DNA of 64,000 bases from Parasporobacterium sp. (GCA_017459985.1 JAFUBX010000002.1:62001-126000), one strand, 5' to 3'; positions 50,183-60,591 are shown, numbered from the stretch's first letter. Notes: generated by a model from the letters alone, not told the origin. A program made the numbers and translations.

Positions 50183-51076
50183 TTAGAAGTCAGCGGCGAG
50201 GACTTCCTCCAGTGTGGGGATGGATGCGGCTGCTCCCATCTTGCGGACCGCCAGAGAAGAGGCCTTGCAGGACAGCTCCATGGCTTCCTTCGGCTCCTTG
50301 CCGGAAGCGCTCAGGGCAGTGAAAAACCCGGAGAAGGTGTCGCCGGCCCCTGTGGTGTCCACTGCCTCGCAGGGGAAAGCCTTCTGCCTCAGGAATCCTT
50401 CCTCCGTCAGGATCATGGCGCCCTCTGATCCCAGGGTCAGGATAGTGCGGCACTGGGGCCATCTGGCTTTCAGATCCAGGCAGATCTGCTCCGGATCGTT
50501 CTTTCCGGTCATCTGCTCTCCCTCAACCTCATTGATGAACAGATCGTCCACGTACTGATAGATGTCCGATTCCGCCAGCTCCCTGGTCATCGGCGAAGGA
50601 TTGAAGACCACTCTCAGGCCCTTCTCCTTGCAGCATTTCATGGCATAATCCACATTGGTGATCTCATTCTGGAACACAGCATAATCTCCGGCCTCAAAAT
50701 GGGAAACGACCTCTTCAATATAGTCCTTATCCACCATGCCGTTGGTCCCGGGGCAAACGATAATGCAGTTCTGGGCAGTTCCTTCTTCAATCTGGATGAT
50801 CGTATGACCGCTTTTATGTTCCGGATCCACCTTGAGAAGATCGGTGCAGACGCCGGCGTCCTCCAGACTCTTCTTCAGCATCTCCCCGTCATAGCCGATG
50901 ATCCCCGCATGCAGAACATTGGCCCCCGCCTTTCTGAGGGCCACCGACTGATTCAGGCCCTTGCCTCCGCAGGTAACGATCAGCTCATGGGACGAGATCG
51001 TCTCTCCGGGAGCGACAATGTGATCCAGTTTATAGTTATAATCAATATTCAGTGATCCAAAAGATAAAATTTTCAT
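50183..51076 (-). CDS. Ribokinase-like PfkB sugar kinase
   Basis: The 297-residue kinase begins MKILSFGSLNIDYNYKLDHI. It has the substrate-binding VTCGGKGLNQSVALRKAGA and the PfkB signature AVDTTGAGDTFSGFF, whose Asp is the catalytic base. It closely follows ribokinase layout and would phosphorylate a pentose or related sugar at the 5-OH. It stands alone on the reverse strand. A link to the importer upstream is possible but not shown. Confidence 0.9.
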   Translation of the reverse strand: MKILSFGSLNIDYNYKLDHIVAPGETISSHELIVTCGGKGLNQSVALRKAGANVLHAGIIGYDGEMLKKSLEDAGVCTDLLKVDPEHKSGHTIIQIEEGTAQNCIIVCPGTNGMVDKDYIEEVVSHFEAGDYAVFQNEITNVDYAMKCCKEKGLRVVFNPSPMTRELAESDIYQYVDDLFINEVEGEQMTGKNDPEQICLDLKARWPQCRTILTLGSEGAMILTEEGFLRQKAFPCEAVDTTGAGDTFSGFFTALSASGKEPKEAMELSCKASSLAVRKMGAAASIPTLEEVLAADF

Positions 51077-51145
51077 ACCCTCTCTCCTTTTTGCGGCTGT
51101 TTCCGTTCGCCGGATACCAATACTATAATACTTCCTGAAAAATGG

Positions 51146-52387
51146 TCAACTGTCTTTTCGCCCGTTGAATTTCTTTGCAACGTGGATCCCGAGGGACATG
51201 ACGCTCCCCCGTTTGATGATCTCCGAGCCGAACCGGTCCTTCAGTTCATCCATGGTCCGGTCCAGCTTTTCGTCCCGTTCCCGGTCCTTTTTTCGGTCTT
51301 CTTCAAAGAAGGTCATCTGCCTTCCGTAATCTCCCCGGGACAGGTTGGTCAGGGAAATGCCCATGAGCCGCAGAGGCCTTTGGTCCTTCCACAGCTCTCC
51401 CAACAGTTCCCGGGCGATCTCATAGATCTCCCGGCTGGTATCCAAAGGCTCCTGCAGAGTTTTCTGATGGGAGCGGGTCTTAAAGTCCAGATACCGGATA
51501 GAGACCGATACGCCCATAGTCTTCGCTCCTTCGCTCCGCATATGCCGGGTGACACTGTCCGTCAGCGCCCGGAGGATCGTTTCGGCCACCTCCATGGTCG
51601 TCACATCCTCTTCCAGGGTAATCTCGTTGCTGTAGCCTTTGGCTTCCTCCGGGTGCTCTCTGACCGGAGAGTCATCGATGCCATTTGCATAGTTTCTCGC
51701 CTGGATGCTCATCTTCGTTCCGAGCAGCGCCGCCATCTCCGCCGGATCCGACCGGGCCAGCTGACCGATGGTGAAGATTCCCGCTTCCTCCAGCTTCTGC
51801 GCTGACGCCTTTCCGATAAACAGAAGATCCCGGACCGGCAGCGGCCACAGCTTTTCTTCGATCTCCTCCGGAAACAGTGTATGAACCTTGTCCGGCTTTT
51901 CAAAATCGCTGGCCATCTTGGCACAGAGCTTGTTGCGGCCGATCCCGACATTCACTGTAAACCCCAGTTCCTCCCGGATCCGGTCTTTGATCTCCCGGGC
52001 CAGGGCAATGGGATCCGGATAGATCCGTGACGTCCCGGTAAAGTCCAGAAAACACTCGTCAATCGAAAACTCCTCCACCACCGGGGCGTACCTGCGGCAG
52101 ATCTCCTTAAAGTCCCTGGAGCATTTGGCGTATAATCGGAAATCCGACGGAACCACCAGCAGGGACGGGCACTTGCGCAGTGCCAGAGAAACCGGCTCCC
52201 CGGTCGTGACATGGTATTTCTTTGCGGGAATCGATTTGGCCACCACAATCCCGCGCCGGGATCCGGGATCGCCTCCGACACAGGAGGGGATCAGGCGGAT
52301 GTCCGGTTCCCCGTTCTTTACTCTGCGGACTGCTTCCCAGGATAAAAACGCGCTATTCACATCAACATGAAAGATTAATCGTTCCAT
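51146..52387 (-). CDS. dinB: DNA polymerase IV (Y family)
   Basis: The 413-residue translesion polymerase starts MERLIFHVDVNSAFLSWEAV, with catalytic acids in HVDVN and in SIDECFLDFTGT. Further marks are IGRNKLCAKMASDFEKPDKV and the helix-hairpin-helix ARSDPAEMAALLG. The start at 52387 is chosen because an upstream extension overlaps the PucR gene and has an unlikely composition. It lies 19 nt after that regulator. It copies damaged templates with low fidelity. No SOS box was evident. Confidence 0.94.
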   Translation of the reverse strand: MERLIFHVDVNSAFLSWEAVRRVKNGEPDIRLIPSCVGGDPGSRRGIVVAKSIPAKKYHVTTGEPVSLALRKCPSLLVVPSDFRLYAKCSRDFKEICRRYAPVVEEFSIDECFLDFTGTSRIYPDPIALAREIKDRIREELGFTVNVGIGRNKLCAKMASDFEKPDKVHTLFPEEIEEKLWPLPVRDLLFIGKASAQKLEEAGIFTIGQLARSDPAEMAALLGTKMSIQARNYANGIDDSPVREHPEEAKGYSNEITLEEDVTTMEVAETILRALTDSVTRHMRSEGAKTMGVSVSIRYLDFKTRSHQKTLQEPLDTSREIYEIARELLGELWKDQRPLRLMGISLTNLSRGDYGRQMTFFEEDRKKDRERDEKLDRTMDELKDRFGSEIIKRGSVMSLGIHVAKKFNGRKDS

Positions 52388-52406
52388 TTTCGTTGCATCG
52401 CGGCGG

Positions 52407-53843
52407 TTACAGATAATAAGACAACAGCAGATACTCCCGGGTGTCTTCCTCCTCCAGGCTGACCCCGCCAAGTTCCCGGATCTGATTCAGCCGGTACAGC
52501 AGGGAGTTGCGGTGCAGATGGAGCATCCTTGCTGTCCGGGCCATATTGCAGCTGCTTCTTAAGTACACATACAGGGTATGATACAGATCCCCGCCATTCT
52601 CCCGGTCATATTTTTTCAGACATTCCAGGGCCGGATGCTTCAGAACTTTGGGGACCGCGGTGGAGATGAAGGAGCGGATGCAGGGAAGCGCATAATCATT
52701 GCAGTAGTACAGCGCCCCATCCTCCCGGGGAATATATTTGTAGGTCAGGGAACACTGCTGATTATAATCCGACAGCTTATACACATCCGTAAATTCATAG
52801 CTGGCCACTGCGCACAGACGGCTGCTCCGAAGAAGGGGCAGCAGCGTTTCCTCTGTCCCGGAGACGCCGGTCTGATCCCGATTGATCAGGAGATAGATCA
52901 CATCGCCGCCGTCAATGATATAACTATCGGAAAAGGCCTGCTCCAGCCGCTGCACCATCGCTCTTGCAATTTCCGCTTTGGTCTGAGGAATCTCGATCCG
53001 GATCAGCTGCTTTTGGTGTTCCTTCAGCCAGCCGGCCATCTGAAGCTTATGATCGATCTCCTCCCGGGAAATTGGCTGACCGTTGATCAGATCCCGGAAC
53101 ACCGCCGTCTCTTCCTGCATCTGGGAAGTTTTGCTGCTGCTTTCCGCCCAGCGCTCGATCATGTCCGCCAGTGTCTCGAACAGCTGCTCCTCTCCCCGGC
53201 TCAGGGTGTGGTCTGTTTCCAGAAGCAGCAGCCGCCCGATCCATCTTCTGTCGGAAAAAATGCTTCTATATAAAGAAGGATATTGGGATCCCTCCACAAG
53301 GTACCTCTGAGTTCCCTGGTAGCTCCTCTGCGTTTTCAGCACATCCCTCAGTTTCAGAAGAAAATCCATGGAATTGGTCCCGGTCTCCAGCAGAACATCC
53401 CATTCCGCATCCAGGGACCCCTTCGAATACCCGGAGGAGATCCCGATGATCTCGTTTCCGGAATTATACACCAGCAGCGGCTGTCCGAAGATCCGGTCGC
53501 TGAGGTCTACGATCTCCTGCACCGTGCAGCCCCTGCGGATCTGTGCCATCACGCCGTCCGCCCAGCCATTATAATAATCAAAGGCGTCAAAGATCTCGTT
53601 CAGCACTTCATCCTTATCATCCGTATTCAGAAGGATCATGTCCTCCCCCTGCACACAGATCACCCGCCCCGTCTCCCCGTTAATGAATTCCGAGGCATCC
53701 GCCAGATAGACATTCTGGCTCTCGATCTCTGTATTATTGGAAAGGATCCTGGCGCTTCTCAGGACCCGGTCCCCATGAAAGATCTTGGGCTCCGGATGAT
53801 ATTTTGCCAGCCAGTCCCTGAGCATCCACATGCTGAGCCGCAT
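52407..53843 (-). CDS. PucR-family transcriptional regulator
   Basis: The 478-residue protein has an N-terminal sensory half and ends with the PucR C-terminal helix-turn-helix: LRSSCNMARTARMLHLHRNS then LLYRLNQIREL. The start at 53843 has GGGGAG 7 nt upstream. It diverges from a URO-D family gene at 53995, and a perfect 15-bp palindrome lies 20 bp upstream of its start codon, suggesting autoregulation. A second regulator with the same layout lies at 60592. Ligand unknown. Confidence 0.88.
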   Translation of the reverse strand: MRLSMWMLRDWLAKYHPEPKIFHGDRVLRSARILSNNTEIESQNVYLADASEFINGETGRVICVQGEDMILLNTDDKDEVLNEIFDAFDYYNGWADGVMAQIRRGCTVQEIVDLSDRIFGQPLLVYNSGNEIIGISSGYSKGSLDAEWDVLLETGTNSMDFLLKLRDVLKTQRSYQGTQRYLVEGSQYPSLYRSIFSDRRWIGRLLLLETDHTLSRGEEQLFETLADMIERWAESSSKTSQMQEETAVFRDLINGQPISREEIDHKLQMAGWLKEHQKQLIRIEIPQTKAEIARAMVQRLEQAFSDSYIIDGGDVIYLLINRDQTGVSGTEETLLPLLRSSRLCAVASYEFTDVYKLSDYNQQCSLTYKYIPREDGALYYCNDYALPCIRSFISTAVPKVLKHPALECLKKYDRENGGDLYHTLYVYLRSSCNMARTARMLHLHRNSLLYRLNQIRELGGVSLEEEDTREYLLLSYYL

Positions 53844-53862
53844 AAATTCTCCCCATTTCTGC

Positions 53863-53934
53863 TGTGCACTGTGCACAATCTCTTTGGGTTATAATATCTC
53901 ACACTTCAGGCTGTTTGTCCATATTCCCGGGAAT
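53863..53934. promoter_or_regulatory. Palindromes between PucR and URO-D gene 1
   Basis: TGTGCAC-T-GTGCACA (53863-53877) is a perfect 15-bp dyad 20 bp from the regulator start. A second perfect palindrome, ATTCCCGGGAAT, lies at 53923-53934. A TATAAT at 53890-53895 may be a -10 for the URO-D gene. Confidence 0.58.
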
Positions 53935-53994
53935 TATTCCACTGTAAAATATAAACAGAACAAATCAGTGATTTGCAGAACGAGGAGGTATGAA

Positions 53995-55101
53995 ATGAAC
54001 TCTTTTGAAAAATACGAAAAAATGTTGAGCCTGGAGCCCTATAAGGACAGAAGCGAGATGCCGGTCTTCCCGATGATGGTGGCCACCTACGGTTCTTTGG
54101 GCGATGTGTCCCAGAAGGACATCTGCGAAAGTCCCGACAACTGGATCCGGGCCATTGAAAATACGATTGCCAAGATCGGCAAACCGGATGTCTCCATGGC
54201 CATGTGCCCCAGGGACACCACCTTTGTTATGGGCCTTCCGGTCCGGCTTCCCGGACGGGAACTGGGAGACGACGACCTGTATCAGTTCGTGGAATCCCCC
54301 TATTTCGAGGATACCTCCGAATACGACCGTATCATGGGAATGAGCTGGGAATACTGGTACGGCGAGTATCTGATGAGAATTCAGAATCCGCCCTTCACCA
54401 ATCCGCAGCAGATCGGCGAGCGTTACGGCATCCTGGGAGCCAACCTGGGCAAGACCATCGGTTATCTGATCAGCAAAGGAATCGTTCCCTGCTTTGAATC
54501 CGCCACCGGCCCGATCTTTGATACCCTGTCCATGATCCGGGGAATGGCTGATTTCACTTACGATCTGTATGATGAACCGGAAAAGATCCTGGCGATCATG
54601 GAAAAATATCAGCCCATCGAAGACGAGAAGACCATTGGCATGCTGAAAGCCAACGGCGGAAGAAAGCTGGGAATCTTCGCCATGAGATCCTCCTCCACCT
54701 TTATTTCCCCGACCATGTTTGAGGAAATGGTATGGCCGACTTTGAAGGCTTCCATTCTCCGCTACCACAGCGCCGGCCTTGTCAGCGTCCTGCATGCGGA
54801 CTCCAACTGGCTGCCGATGCTGAAGTATTTCACAGAGCTTCCGAAAGGCAGTGTCCACATCGAGCTGGACGGCGAAACCGATATTGAGCAGGCCTATGAG
54901 ATCCTCCGGGGCAGCCAGTCCCTGAGAGGCGACGTTCCCGCCACCATGCTGGCCTACGGAACGCCGGAGGAGGTCGCCGCTTACAGCGAGAAACTGGTAC
55001 AGATGGGAATGAAGGGCGGTTTCATGCTGTCCTCCGGATGTGAAGTTCCTTTAAACTGCAAGCTGGAAAATGTCAAGGCCATGATGGATGTGATGAAATA
55101 A
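53995..55101 (+). CDS. Uroporphyrinogen decarboxylase (URO-D) family protein
   Basis: The 368-residue TIM-barrel protein has the URO-D/MtaA-type frame: GILGANLGKTIGYLISKGI, FDTLSMIRGMADFTYDLYDE with PEKI, and a late GDVPATMLAYGTPEEVAAYS. It is not heme-biosynthetic UroD. Methyltransferases of this family (MtaA, CmuA) bind zinc with an HxC motif; here the matching segment reads VLHADSN. The start at 53995 follows GAGGAGG. No corrinoid protein gene is near. The regulator next to it suggests an inducible catabolic or methyl-transfer role, still unassigned. Confidence 0.85.
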   Translation: MNSFEKYEKMLSLEPYKDRSEMPVFPMMVATYGSLGDVSQKDICESPDNWIRAIENTIAKIGKPDVSMAMCPRDTTFVMGLPVRLPGRELGDDDLYQFVESPYFEDTSEYDRIMGMSWEYWYGEYLMRIQNPPFTNPQQIGERYGILGANLGKTIGYLISKGIVPCFESATGPIFDTLSMIRGMADFTYDLYDEPEKILAIMEKYQPIEDEKTIGMLKANGGRKLGIFAMRSSSTFISPTMFEEMVWPTLKASILRYHSAGLVSVLHADSNWLPMLKYFTELPKGSVHIELDGETDIEQAYEILRGSQSLRGDVPATMLAYGTPEEVAAYSEKLVQMGMKGGFMLSSGCEVPLNCKLENVKAMMDVMK

Positions 55102-55166
55102 TCCGGGCCGCCGTGATTCTTCAAAAACTACGCGGATACGAAATGGGCGCCGTAAAGCGCCTCAGA

Positions 55167-55202
55167 AAACGGGTGCTCCCGCCATTGCGGAGGCACCCGT
55201 TT
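55167..55202 (+). terminator. Terminator after URO-D gene 1
   Basis: AAACGGGTGCTCC pairs with GGAGGCACCCGTTT (one bulge); the T-run on the forward strand is short. On the reverse strand it also follows pckA, so it may serve both. Confidence 0.7.
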
Positions 55203-55239
55203 CATATCTTATTGGTTTTTCTCTTACCGGATCAGTTCC

Positions 55240-56844
55240 TTACAGCTGAGGACCTGCGCTTACCAGCGCCTTGCCGGCCTCATTTCCTTCGTATTTTACA
55301 AAGTTCTTAATGAATCTGCCTGCAAGATCTTTGGCCTTCTCATCCCATTCGGACGCATCGGCATAGGTATCTCTCGGATCCAGGATGTTGGTGTCCACGC
55401 CCTCCAGTTCCGTCGGCACTTCCAGATTGAAGTACGGAATGGTCTTGGTGGGAGCGTTGTTGATGGCGCCGTTCAGGATGGCATCGATAATGCCTCTGGT
55501 GTCCTTGATGGAGATCCGCTTGCCGGTTCCGTTCCATCCGGTATTGACCAGATATGCCTTTGCTCCGTTGGCTTCCATTCTCTTGACCAGCTCCTCGGCG
55601 TATTTGGTGGGATGAAGCTCCAGGAACGCCTGTCCGAAGCATGCGGAGAAGGTCGGGGTCGGCTCGGTGATGCCACGCTCAGTTCCGGCCAGCTTGGCGG
55701 TAAATCCGGAGAGGAAATAGTATTTGGTCTGTTCCGGAGTCAGGATGGAAACCGGGGGAAGAACGCCGAAGGCATCTGCGGAAAGGAAGATCACATCCTT
55801 GGCTGCCGGTGCGGAAGAAACCGGACGCACGATCTTCTCAATATGCGTGATCGGGTAGGAGACACGGGTGTTCTCCGTCACGCTCTTGTCTGCGAAATCG
55901 ATCCGTCCTTCGCTGTCCACGGTCACATTCTCCAGCAGCGCGTTTCTCTTGATCGCATTGTAAATATCCGGCTCGGATTCCTTGTCCAGGTTGATGACCT
56001 TGGCATAGCAGCCGCCTTCGAAGTTGAACACGCCCTTGTCATCCCAGCCATGCTCATCATCTCCGATCAGCAGTCTCTTGGGATCGGTGGAAAGAGTGGT
56101 CTTTCCGGTTCCGGAAAGGCCGAAGAAAATGGCGGTATTCTCGCCGTTCATGTCTGTATTGGCAGAGCAATGCATGGAGGCGATTCCCTTCAGCGGAAGG
56201 TAATAGTTCATCATGGAGAACATTCCCTTCTTCATCTCGCCGCCATACCAGGTGTTGATGATCACCTGCTCCCGGCTGGTGATATTGAAGGCCACGCAGG
56301 TCTCAGAGTTGAGCCCCAGTTTCTGATAGTCATCGACCTTTGCCTTGGAAGCGCAGTAAATAATGAAATCCGGTTCAAAATCCTTCAGTTCCTCTTCTGT
56401 CGGAACAATGAACATATTCTTTACGAAATGGGCCTGCCATGCAACCTCCATGATGAAACGGATTGCCATCCGGGTGTCCTTGTTGGCTCCGCAGAAAGCA
56501 TCCATCACAAACAGCCGCTTGCCGGAAAGCTCATCCCTGGCAAGTCCCTTCACCGTCTCCCAGACTTCTTCACTCATGGGATGATTGTCATTGGGATATT
56601 CCGGTGTGGTCCACCAGACGGTATCTTTGGAATTCTCATCCATTACAATGTATTTATCTTTCGGAGAACGTCCGGTATAGATTCCGGTCATGACATTGAT
56701 CGCATCCAGCTCCGTCAGTGTGCCGACCTCATATCCTTCCAGACCCGGCTTTGTCTCTTCTTCAAACAGTTCTTCAAAGGAAGGATTGTATACGATTTGT
56801 GTAGTTCCGGTAATTCCGTATTTGGTTAAGTCAATTTTACTCAT
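55240..56844 (-). CDS. pckA: Phosphoenolpyruvate carboxykinase (ATP)
   Basis: The 534-residue enzyme interconverts oxaloacetate + ATP and PEP + CO2 + ADP. In anaerobes it often runs in the CO2-fixing direction. Motifs are [31 protein letters not shown] as kinase P-loop, IGDDEHGW and [17 protein letters not shown]. The start at 56844 ([10 protein letters not shown]) is within the usual range. A hairpin upstream separates it from the radical SAM gene. Length and motifs are normal. Confidence 0.97.
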   Translation of the reverse strand: MSKIDLTKYGITGTTQIVYNPSFEELFEEETKPGLEGYEVGTLTELDAINVMTGIYTGRSPKDKYIVMDENSKDTVWWTTPEYPNDNHPMSEEVWETVKGLARDELSGKRLFVMDAFCGANKDTRMAIRFIMEVAWQAHFVKNMFIVPTEEELKDFEPDFIIYCASKAKVDDYQKLGLNSETCVAFNITSREQVIINTWYGGEMKKGMFSMMNYYLPLKGIASMHCSANTDMNGENTAIFFGLSGTGKTTLSTDPKRLLIGDDEHGWDDKGVFNFEGGCYAKVINLDKESEPDIYNAIKRNALLENVTVDSEGRIDFADKSVTENTRVSYPITHIEKIVRPVSSAPAAKDVIFLSADAFGVLPPVSILTPEQTKYYFLSGFTAKLAGTERGITEPTPTFSACFGQAFLELHPTKYAEELVKRMEANGAKAYLVNTGWNGTGKRISIKDTRGIIDAILNGAINNAPTKTIPYFNLEVPTELEGVDTNILDPRDTYADASEWDEKAKDLAGRFIKNFVKYEGNEAGKALVSAGPQL

Positions 56845-56924
56845 ATGCACCCTCGTTTCTCTTTATTTTACTTACTATTCGACGGCTCCATTATAATGCT
56901 ACAGCACGGCAGTGTCAAAGGAAA

Positions 56925-56948
56925 GAATGCCCAAAATATCAGGCATTC
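56925..56948 (-). terminator. Terminator after the radical SAM gene
   Basis: On the reverse strand GAATGCC-TGATATTTTG-GGCATTC is followed by TTTCCTTTG, about 20 nt after the stop at 56968. Confidence 0.65.
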
Positions 56949-56967
56949 CGGGCTTTTTCCTTAGGAG

Positions 56968-58062
56968 TTATTTGCTCCCCAGCAGCGATTGCACCAGATC
57001 CCGTTTTTCATAGAGGACACAGCCGCCCTTGTGATCATCCAGAAGATGTCCGCCTTCCCGGAGTTTCACAAACAGATTTGAGTTCAGCGCTTCCCTGAGG
57101 GAGGTCTCCCGGATATTGATATCCGAGAAGGGAGAGAAGGGACAGGGCTCTGCTCCTCCGTGGGAATTGATATGGAAAAACTCCCTTCCTGCCGCCATGC
57201 ATCCGCCCATTTTCAGCTCGTCCCCCGGGAAGGACAGCAGCAGCAGATCCGGGTACTGCTCCCTTAATGCTTCCATGGCTTTGTCCAGATATTCCCGCTC
57301 CGGACCCCCCGGCGCCAGATCCTTTGCTTCCTCAGTCACCGGAACGAATTCGATGAACAGGATCATCTTGCACCCATGCTCCACCAGAAATTCCACGTAG
57401 GAAGGAGAAGTCACCTCCTGCAGATTCTCTGTGGTCACCGTAATGGAGGCTCCGAACAGGATCTGTTTCTCCCGGAAGGCCTTCATGTTATTCAGCACAA
57501 CGTCGTACATGCCTTCCCCCCGCCTTTGATCCGTGGCATCCCTGCCGCCCTCGATGCTTAACACCGGCACCAGATTCCTGCAGGAATCGAACAGACTGAA
57601 ATAGGCGTCATCTATGTAAGTTCCGTTGGTAAAGATCGGGAACAGGATCTCCTTCACCGTACTTGCCGCTTCGATGATGTCCCTGCGAAGGAGGGGTTCT
57701 CCCCCTGCCACCAGAATAAAGCTGATGCCCAGATCCCTGGCCTGGCAGAAAATGTCCAGCCACTCCTTTCCGGACAGCTGACAGACCGGTGCCTCATCCG
57801 TGGTGGTCTCGATGCAGCGGGAATAGCACCCGGCGCAATGCAGATTGCAGCTGCTGGTCACGCTGGCGATCAGAAATCCCGGAGCGTGGTCGCCTTCCTC
57901 CTCCAGCTGCATCCGCCGTTTTGAAGCCTTTTTGCTGGCTGCCGCGAATTTCACCATGAACGCGCTTTCCTTCGGGTTCTTCAGGGTGGCTTTCAGCGCG
58001 TCCGTCACGATTTTCTCGACCCCGTTTGCAATATGTTTCTGAAGATCAAAATTCTCTGTCAT
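56968..58062 (-). CDS. Radical SAM protein (MoaA/heme-related type)
   Basis: The 364-residue enzyme carries the 4Fe-4S motif CNLHCAGC with Cys72, Cys76 and Cys79, then FILVAGGEPLLRRDI. A C-terminal region has GRCMAAG-type cysteines (KMGGCMAAGREFFHINSHGG, then EPCPFSPF), suggesting a second cluster as in SPASM/Twitch proteins. The start at 58062 has AAAGGAGG upstream. It overlaps no neighbour and lies 13 nt after the threonine aldolase, so they are likely cotranscribed. Substrate unknown. Confidence 0.87.
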   Translation of the reverse strand: MTENFDLQKHIANGVEKIVTDALKATLKNPKESAFMVKFAAASKKASKRRMQLEEEGDHAPGFLIASVTSSCNLHCAGCYSRCIETTTDEAPVCQLSGKEWLDIFCQARDLGISFILVAGGEPLLRRDIIEAASTVKEILFPIFTNGTYIDDAYFSLFDSCRNLVPVLSIEGGRDATDQRRGEGMYDVVLNNMKAFREKQILFGASITVTTENLQEVTSPSYVEFLVEHGCKMILFIEFVPVTEEAKDLAPGGPEREYLDKAMEALREQYPDLLLLSFPGDELKMGGCMAAGREFFHINSHGGAEPCPFSPFSDINIRETSLREALNSNLFVKLREGGHLLDDHKGGCVLYEKRDLVQSLLGSK

Positions 58063-58075
58063 TGTCTGCCTCCTT

Positions 58076-59110
58076 TTACTGCTGAATGAGAATTTCTTCC
58101 AGCTTCTGTATATCTTCTTCTGTTGTGGACCAGCTGGTGGCAAACCGTACCACCGTATGATCCTCATCCGGTTTTTCCCACCAGGAGACTGCCACCTGCT
58201 CCTGCAGCCGTTCCAGTTCGGTATCCTTCAGAATAAGGAATTGCTGATTGGTGGGGGACTCCAGATAAAACCGGTATCCTTTCTCCCGGAAGATCCGTTT
58301 TAACTGCTCCGCCATCCGGATCGCATGGGCGCCGATCTCAAAATACAATCCGTCGGTAAATAAAGCGTCGAACTGCACCCCCGTTAGACGGCCCTTCGCC
58401 AGCAGCGCGCCCCGTTTTTTCACGGAGGTGATAAAATGCGCCGGCATATTTCCCTTCGTAAATACCACTGCCTCTCCGCACAGGGCGCCTACTTTGGTTC
58501 CGCCGATATAGAACACATCACAGATCCGGGCGATATCCGGCAATGTCAGGTCCGCAGCTGGGCTCATCAGTCCGTATCCCAGACGGGCGCCGTCCAGATA
58601 GAGCGGGATCTGGTATTTCCGGCAGACCGCCGCGATCTCTTCCAGCTCCTGCCTGCTGTACAGGGTTCCATATTCTGTAGGATAGGAGATGTAGACCATG
58701 CCGGGAAATACCATGTGCTCATAGTTGTCGTCGCTGTAGAATGTCTCCAGATAGGAGTTCAGTTCTGCCGCGCTGATCTTTCCGTCCTTCTGAGGAAGTC
58801 CCAGCACTTTATGGCCGGTGTATTCGATGGCGCCTGCCTCATGGACGCTGACATGACCTGTCACTGCAGCAACAACCCCTTCATAATCCTTCAGCATGGA
58901 GGAGATCACCACCGCGTTGGTCTGGGTGCCTCCCACCAGAAATTCCACCTGGGCCTCCGGACAGTCCAGGGCCTTCCGGATCTTCTCCTTCGCCTGTTCG
59001 CAGTAATGGTCTGTGCCATAGCCCGGCAGAGCTTCCAGATTCGTTTCACACAGACGTTCCAGCACTTTCGGATGCGCGCCTGCAATATAGTCACTTTCAA
59101 ATGAAATCAT
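58076..59110 (-). CDS. ltaE: Low-specificity threonine aldolase family
   Basis: The 344-residue PLP enzyme would split threonine or related beta-hydroxy amino acids into glycine and an aldehyde. Seen are MISFESDYIAGAHPKVLERL, HVSVHEAGAIEYTGHKVLGL, LYLDGARLGYGL and the cofactor Lys in VFYIGGTKVGALCGEA. The start at 59110 has AAAGGAG upstream; an earlier ATG has none. It is the first gene of a pair with the radical SAM enzyme and diverges from the MATE gene with about 50 nt between. Confidence 0.9.
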   Translation of the reverse strand: MISFESDYIAGAHPKVLERLCETNLEALPGYGTDHYCEQAKEKIRKALDCPEAQVEFLVGGTQTNAVVISSMLKDYEGVVAAVTGHVSVHEAGAIEYTGHKVLGLPQKDGKISAAELNSYLETFYSDDNYEHMVFPGMVYISYPTEYGTLYSRQELEEIAAVCRKYQIPLYLDGARLGYGLMSPAADLTLPDIARICDVFYIGGTKVGALCGEAVVFTKGNMPAHFITSVKKRGALLAKGRLTGVQFDALFTDGLYFEIGAHAIRMAEQLKRIFREKGYRFYLESPTNQQFLILKDTELERLQEQVAVSWWEKPDEDHTVVRFATSWSTTEEDIQKLEEILIQQ

Positions 59111-59160
59111 ATGGTTTCTCTCCTTTACATTCATCGGGAACGTGATAAAATTACCTCGCT

Positions 59161-60522
59161 ATGAGTAAATCCTCTGTCCGGCAGGGATCCGACGGGACTC
59201 TGAACATGACCGAAGGCAGTACCAGCAAAATGATCATCCGGTTTGCTTTTCCCATTTTCCTGAGCCAGGTTTTTCAACAATTATATAATACGGCGGATAC
59301 GTTTATCGTCGGCCGCTATCTCGGCACGGACGCCCTGGCGGCCGTCAGCTCCTCCGGGACACTGATCTTTATGCTGATCAGCTTTGTCATGGGCGCTTCC
59401 ATGGGAGCGGGCGTCGTCATTTCCCGCTTTTTCGGCGCCAATGACCGGGAAAGTGTCAGCAAGGCGATCCATACAAATATCCTCGTGGGACTGATCGCTT
59501 CGGCGGTCATGACTGCCGTCGGCGTTTTATTTACCCCGGCCTTCCTCCGGTGGATGAACGTGGACGCGGAGGTCATGCCCCAGTCGGTGGAGTATTTCCG
59601 GTATTATTTCTGGGGTGTATCCACGATCATCATGTACAATGTGCTGAAGGGGATCATGAATGCGGTCGGCGACAGCAAGCGCCCTTTGTATTACCTGATC
59701 ACGTCTTCCCTGCTGAATATTGCCCTTGATTATCTGTTTATCGGCGTATTCGGCTGGGGCGTCTGGTCTGCTGCCATTGCCACCGTGATCTCCCAGCTGG
59801 CAAGCTGCATTCTCTGCCTGATCCATCTGCTGAAAAAGGACCGCATCTATACCGTGAACCCGCGGAAACTGGCGATCCACCGGTATGTTCTGATCCTGAT
59901 GCTGAAGTACGGCCTGCCTTCCGGGATCCAGAACAGTGTCATCGGCCTGGCCAATGTCTTTGTCCAGTCCCAGATCAATTCCTTCGGGATGATGGCCATG
60001 GCTGCCTTCGGAACCTACTCCAAGATCGAAGGATTCGCATTCCTTCCCATCATGAGCTTTACCATGTCGATCACGACTTTCGTCAGCCAGAATCTGGGAG
60101 CCCGCCTTCCGGACCGGGCCAGAAAAGGTGCGACCTTCGGGATCCTTACCACGGTCCTGCTGGCGGAGATCATCGGGGCTGCCATCTATCTGTTCGCCCC
60201 CTCCCTGATCCGCCTGTTCGACAGTACCCGGGAAGTGGTTGCCTTCGGCACCACCCAGGCCCATACGGAAGCGCTGTTCTACGGCCTGCTGGCGCTGGCC
60301 CATGCCATTGCCGCTGTCTGCAGAGGGGCGGGCAAGGCCTTCGTGCCGATGACGATCATGCTGTCTATCTGGTGTGTTCTGCGGATCGCCTATATCTATG
60401 CGGTCATGCACCTCTTCGGGGAGATCGGATATATTTACTGGGCCTATCCGCTTACCTGGGGCCTCAGCGATATCATCTACCTGATCTATTATCTGCGGTC
60501 AGACTGGGCGAAGGACTTTTAA
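59161..60522 (+). CDS. MATE family efflux transporter
   Basis: The 453-residue protein is the third MATE pump of the window, with about 12 transmembrane segments. It shows IRFAFPIFLSQVFQQLYNTA, DTFIVGRYLGTDALAAVSSS, NVLKGIMNAVGDSKRPLYY and MAAFGTYSKIEGFAFLPIMS. It belongs to the NorM/DinF-like group distinct from the two at 14796-17613. The ribosome site before 59161 is weak. It is followed by the end of a converging regulator gene. Substrate unknown. Confidence 0.92.
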   Translation: MSKSSVRQGSDGTLNMTEGSTSKMIIRFAFPIFLSQVFQQLYNTADTFIVGRYLGTDALAAVSSSGTLIFMLISFVMGASMGAGVVISRFFGANDRESVSKAIHTNILVGLIASAVMTAVGVLFTPAFLRWMNVDAEVMPQSVEYFRYYFWGVSTIIMYNVLKGIMNAVGDSKRPLYYLITSSLLNIALDYLFIGVFGWGVWSAAIATVISQLASCILCLIHLLKKDRIYTVNPRKLAIHRYVLILMLKYGLPSGIQNSVIGLANVFVQSQINSFGMMAMAAFGTYSKIEGFAFLPIMSFTMSITTFVSQNLGARLPDRARKGATFGILTTVLLAEIIGAAIYLFAPSLIRLFDSTREVVAFGTTQAHTEALFYGLLALAHAIAAVCRGAGKAFVPMTIMLSIWCVLRIAYIYAVMHLFGEIGYIYWAYPLTWGLSDIIYLIYYLRSDWAKDF

Positions 60523-60591
60523 AGGGCCTTCGTTCTTTAGCTGCAACTTTATCAGATAAGTTTTTCGTTGTAAATCAGAATTGTGCGGTGC

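Noticed and set aside
53830..53994. 55-residue extension of the first URO-D protein
   Set aside because: It runs through the palindromes and promoter region and overlaps the PucR start; a strong GAGGAGG precedes the ATG at 53995.
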